Part shown: positions 60,862-64,000 of the stretch, in pieces
Layout of the letters: each line of letters opens with the position of its first letter
Numbering within the stretch: position 1 is the stretch's first letter
From: Pseudodesulfovibrio sp.
GTDB taxonomy: Bacteria; Desulfobacterota; Desulfovibrionia; Desulfovibrionales; Desulfovibrionaceae
Length of the DNA stretch: 64,000 nt
Direction of reading: 5' to 3'
Assembly (NCBI GenBank): GCA_016342345.1
Contig: JAEINO010000004.1
Span: forward strand, 79,122 to 143,121
Notes under the pieces: model-generated
Told to the model about the DNA's origin: nothing
The model's database searches: none
What the model saw: the letters and a program-made list of their open reading frames with translations, nothing else
Program-made: the position numbers and the translations under genes

Positions 60862-62079
60862 TTATTTGGCGGCCTGGATTTTATCGTTTGCAGCCTTGAG
60901 CGTCTTGCTCAGGACGTCTATGTCCACTGGCTTGTGCAAGTAGGCAAAGGCTCCGAGTCCCATGCAGACCTCGCGGTCTTTTTCCGAGCCGTGTCCGGTA
61001 AGGATGATGACTTCGATGTTCGGGTGTTCGCTCTTGACGCGGCGCAGAACTTCGATGCCGTCAATGCCGGGCATCTTGAGGTCGAGGATCATGACTTCAG
61101 GCTCGTCTTCTTCCACCAGTCCCAGTGCGGATTCCCCATCGTAGACCACGGCGGAACCCATGTCGCGCATCATCAACCGTTCGGACAGGGTCTGGACAAA
61201 CTCGCGTTCGTCATCGACCAGTAACACCTTGGATGGGATTTCAAAGTCCACCCTGCGGTAGATGTCCGTCTGATGGTATCCCTTGCCCACGCCTGTGCTG
61301 ACGGTATTTACGCCGTCTATCCCGGAAACGATGTCGGTCAGATCCCGTTCCAGCTTTTCCAGCATGAGTACGTGTTTGTTGATGGTCAGAGTGACCGCAC
61401 CATTCTTGGCCGAGACCACGACGTTGTGACCTTCGGTAGCCAGGACGGTTTCGACCTTGGCAGCCAGCAGGAAGTCTTCGACTGCGGCGCGGGAAGCGTC
61501 GGAGTTCTGGATGGCGACATTGGCGAGTTGTTCCACTATGAGATCGGCACTTTTTTCAACGCCGGTGGAACCCACGGGTACGATGATGTCGTAGAGTCTC
61601 TTTGCCCAGGGGTCATCGGAACTCTTGAGGGTCTTTACCCAGGCAATTCTGTCCTCGTCATCCTTGTGGATGAGTTTGAGGGCATGTTTTTCCGCATATC
61701 CTTCTTCGCGTTCGGCAACGCCAAGACGTTCTTTCATTTCCGAGATGAGGCAGACTTTGAGTATGTGTGCGATTTCCGGTGCGGGAAGCTGGGAAACGAA
61801 GCCGGAGAAGAGCAGATTGTCTCCGTCCTTGAGCTTGTTGGCCATGGCCAGACGCATCCAGGCGATGGCTTGTTCCTTTTCCCGGCTGAAGGTGTTGAAT
61901 ACGGATGCCTTGGCCTGGAAAGCTCGTGCAATCTTGCCCTCGGCCATGCCGGAGAGCTTTGCTGCATCGGCGACGATTTCCTGGTCCGAGACCAGACGAT
62001 ATCCGGCGGAGTCGAGGACTCTTTTTACCACGACTCCGGCTTCACAAAATAAACCGTTGAATACTGTTATGACGGACAT
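60862..62079 (-). CDS. Cytidylate-kinase-like / BON-like / receiver fusion protein
   Basis: N-term resembles cytidylate kinase-like family (GYRLVSDQEIV...RLYDIIVPVGSTGVEKSADLIVEQL), middle BON-like segment, C-term REC (KVLLVDDEREFVQTLSERL...ILDLKMPGIDGIEVL). Confidence 0.75.
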   Translation of the reverse strand: MSVITVFNGLFCEAGVVVKRVLDSAGYRLVSDQEIVADAAKLSGMAEGKIARAFQAKASVFNTFSREKEQAIAWMRLAMANKLKDGDNLLFSGFVSQLPAPEIAHILKVCLISEMKERLGVAEREEGYAEKHALKLIHKDDEDRIAWVKTLKSSDDPWAKRLYDIIVPVGSTGVEKSADLIVEQLANVAIQNSDASRAAVEDFLLAAKVETVLATEGHNVVVSAKNGAVTLTINKHVLMLEKLERDLTDIVSGIDGVNTVSTGVGKGYHQTDIYRRVDFEIPSKVLLVDDEREFVQTLSERLMMRDMGSAVVYDGESALGLVEEDEPEVMILDLKMPGIDGIEVLRRVKSEHPNIEVIILTGHGSEKDREVCMGLGAFAYLHKPVDIDVLSKTLKAANDKIQAAK

Positions 62080-62104
62080 TATGTACTCCCTTTTCCTTGT
62101 TTCC

Positions 62105-64000
62105 TTAGGCGAGATGGCAGGCTGTGGTCAGCGGACAGGTCTCTTCGTCGCCTTCCGTGTGTGCGCGAGCGTGAACATCGCAGATGGCGGCTTCCATGGT
62201 CGAATAGAGATGGTCTTCGCCGATCTTTTCCAGCAGATGCGTACGTTTGAATACAGCCATGACTGATTCGTTCACACCTGACAGCGATATGTCAAGTCCT
62301 GCGCTCCGAATACGGTCCACGAGCAGGGACAGCGCTTCCTCGCCCGAGGCATCCATGTCGTTAATGCCGTTGGCAACCAGGAGGATGTGCCTGAGCTTTT
62401 TGTTGCCTGCCATTTTGTCGGAGATCTTGTCTTCCAGGAAGCTGGCATTGGCGAAGAACAGAGGGCCGTCGAAGCGGACCACGGCAATGTGGCTGCACTC
62501 GGCAAGGCCGAATTCTTCGGAACAACGAAGGGATTCGTCTGAATGACGGGACAGGGTTGCCACGCGTGGACGCATGCTCTTGTACAGGAATACTGCCAGA
62601 GACAGGGTCACGCCAACCATGATGCCCTTGTCCAGATGCGGGGCAAAAGCCAGAGTGCAGAGAAACGAGATGATGGAGATGGCTCCGTCATACCACTGGG
62701 CTTTCCAGGCGTGCATGAAACCGGAAGCGTTGATCAGACCGATGACTGCCATCATGATGACTGCTGCCAGAACAGCCTGGGGCAGGTTGTAGAGCAACGG
62801 GGTGAAGAACAGAAGCACGATAACGACCATGAGCGAAGTTATCACGCTTGAGAAACCTGAGACTGCACCCGCCTGGAGGTTGACCGCCGATCGGGAGAAC
62901 GAGCCGGATGCCGGGTAGCTCTTTCCGCATGCGCCGAGAATGTTTGCGAGACCCTGTCCGATGAGTTCCTGGTTGGGGTCCAGTCTCTGGCCGGTTTTGG
63001 CTGCCATGGCCTTGGCAATGGAGATGGCCTCCATGAAGCCCAAAAGCGAGATGATGGCTGCGAACGGAAGCAGGTGCAGCATGGTCTTGATGTCGAGTGT
63101 CGGAATGGAGATGGTCGGGATGCCTGAGGGGACCGAGCCAACGACTGCGCCGCCGCCCATCATTTTCAGGCTGGTGGTGTTCAGGGTATTGTTACCCACC
63201 TTGATCCGCCATGTGCGGCCATCGGTTTCCATTCCTGCCGGGACTGTGTCCTGACGATAGAAAGTAATGTTGCCATCAGAGGCTTCGACACCGCTGAACA
63301 GGACATTGCGTATGCCTGCGCGCAGGAGATGCGCCTCATGCTTGAGGCGGGATATGCGGGTGTTGATGACGTTCAGATCATGCTCGATGTCAAACATGGT
63401 TATGACGTCGTGAGCTGTTTTGGCCTTGTCCATATCCGTGCCGTAAGCAGTGCGCTCCTGGCCCAGTTTTTCGATTTCGGTCAGAACAGTATTGAATTTG
63501 GCAACAGATTCAACGATTTCGGGAGCCTGGATGGCATCAACAGGAGCGTTGGTGTCATGGTTGAAGCCGAGGCCCCAGGACAGGGCTGTGGTGACTGCGA
63601 CCGCCACCAGAACGTTGGGGATTTTCGGGTTGATGCGTTTGAGAATGATCATGATGGCAAAGGCCAGCACCCCCATGGCCAATGAAGGCAGGTGGGTGTA
63701 GTGGAGGGCACTTTCAACCACACGGATGATGGTTTCGTAGTGGTGTTCCGCCTTGTCCACGTATACCCCGAACATCTTGGAGAGCTGGGACGAGGCAATG
63801 ATGATGGCTGCTGCGTTGGTGAATCCGTTGACCACCGGGTGGGACAGGAAGTTCACCACCAGGCCGAGTCGGAGCACGCCGAGCAGGAACTGGAACATAC
63901 CGACCATCAGGGCCAGAAGAATAGCGTATGCAATGTATCCCTCGCTGCCAGCCGTTGCCAGCGGTTCAAGGGATGCCGCAGTCATGAGCGAGACAACGGC
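62105..64000 (-). CDS. SulP family anion permease with C-terminal STAS domain (5' end outside or at window edge)
   Basis: NFLSHPVVNGFTNAAAIIIASSQLSKMFG...PASGSFSRSAVNLQAGAVSG..., STAS HIAVVRFDGPLFFANASFLEDKI...NDMDASGEEAL. Confidence 0.93.
   Translation of the reverse strand, partial: AVVSLMTAASLEPLATAGSEGYIAYAILLALMVGMFQFLLGVLRLGLVVNFLSHPVVNGFTNAAAIIIASSQLSKMFGVYVDKAEHHYETIIRVVESALHYTHLPSLAMGVLAFAIMIILKRINPKIPNVLVAVAVTTALSWGLGFNHDTNAPVDAIQAPEIVESVAKFNTVLTEIEKLGQERTAYGTDMDKAKTAHDVITMFDIEHDLNVINTRISRLKHEAHLLRAGIRNVLFSGVEASDGNITFYRQDTVPAGMETDGRTWRIKVGNNTLNTTSLKMMGGGAVVGSVPSGIPTISIPTLDIKTMLHLLPFAAIISLLGFMEAISIAKAMAAKTGQRLDPNQELIGQGLANILGACGKSYPASGSFSRSAVNLQAGAVSGFSSVITSLMVVIVLLFFTPLLYNLPQAVLAAVIMMAVIGLINASGFMHAWKAQWYDGAISIISFLCTLAFAPHLDKGIMVGVTLSLAVFLYKSMRPRVATLSRHSDESLRCSEEFGLAECSHIAVVRFDGPLFFANASFLEDKISDKMAGNKKLRHILLVANGINDMDASGEEALSLLVDRIRSAGLDISLSGVNESVMAVFKRTHLLEKIGEDHLYSTMEAAICDVHARAHTEGDEETCPLTTACHLA

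Noticed and set aside
1-64000. CRISPR arrays, tRNA, rRNA, transposases/integrases, retron- or DGR-like repeats
   Set aside because: No regularly spaced direct repeats, cloverleaf-like segments, rRNA motifs or recombinase motifs were recognised on reading; weak or diverged copies could be missed without tools.

Overview
This looks like a chromosomal window from a Desulfovibrionaceae-like (Desulfobacterota) bacterium. That assignment is inferred from gene content; no rRNA is present. I see no rRNA, tRNA, CRISPR array, transposase or integrase. The window is mostly housekeeping and metabolic genes (larB/larC, RND efflux, hcp, murI, ilvN-like/ptb/buk, fumC, argO/argP-like, lemA/TPM) interleaved with an unusually dense set of signalling genes: GGDEF, several HD-GYP, EAL-HDOD, HDOD, MCP, CheR, hybrid kinases and a DAC-like protein. 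The strongest candidate for an undescribed system is the minus-strand operon at about 57.6-64 kb. It encodes a SulP transporter with a large loop insertion, a cytidylate-kinase-like/BON-like/REC fusion, a periplasmic-sensor histidine kinase, a stand-alone receiver, a kinase-like protein with a degenerate ATPase domain and a second receiver. None of these receivers has a DNA-binding output. Other candidates are a VgrG3-C-like lysozyme/lipoprotein pair (possible effector-immunity) at 4.2-6.2 kb, a DAC-like protein with a degenerate RHR motif followed by a degenerate HD-GYP, a VOC-HAD(KdsC-like) fusion, a LarC lacking its C-terminal domain and overlapping a DUF3431 gene, several palindromic putative operators, and a small family of intergenic hairpins. 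All calls come from reading the sequence and ORF translations; no database search was run.
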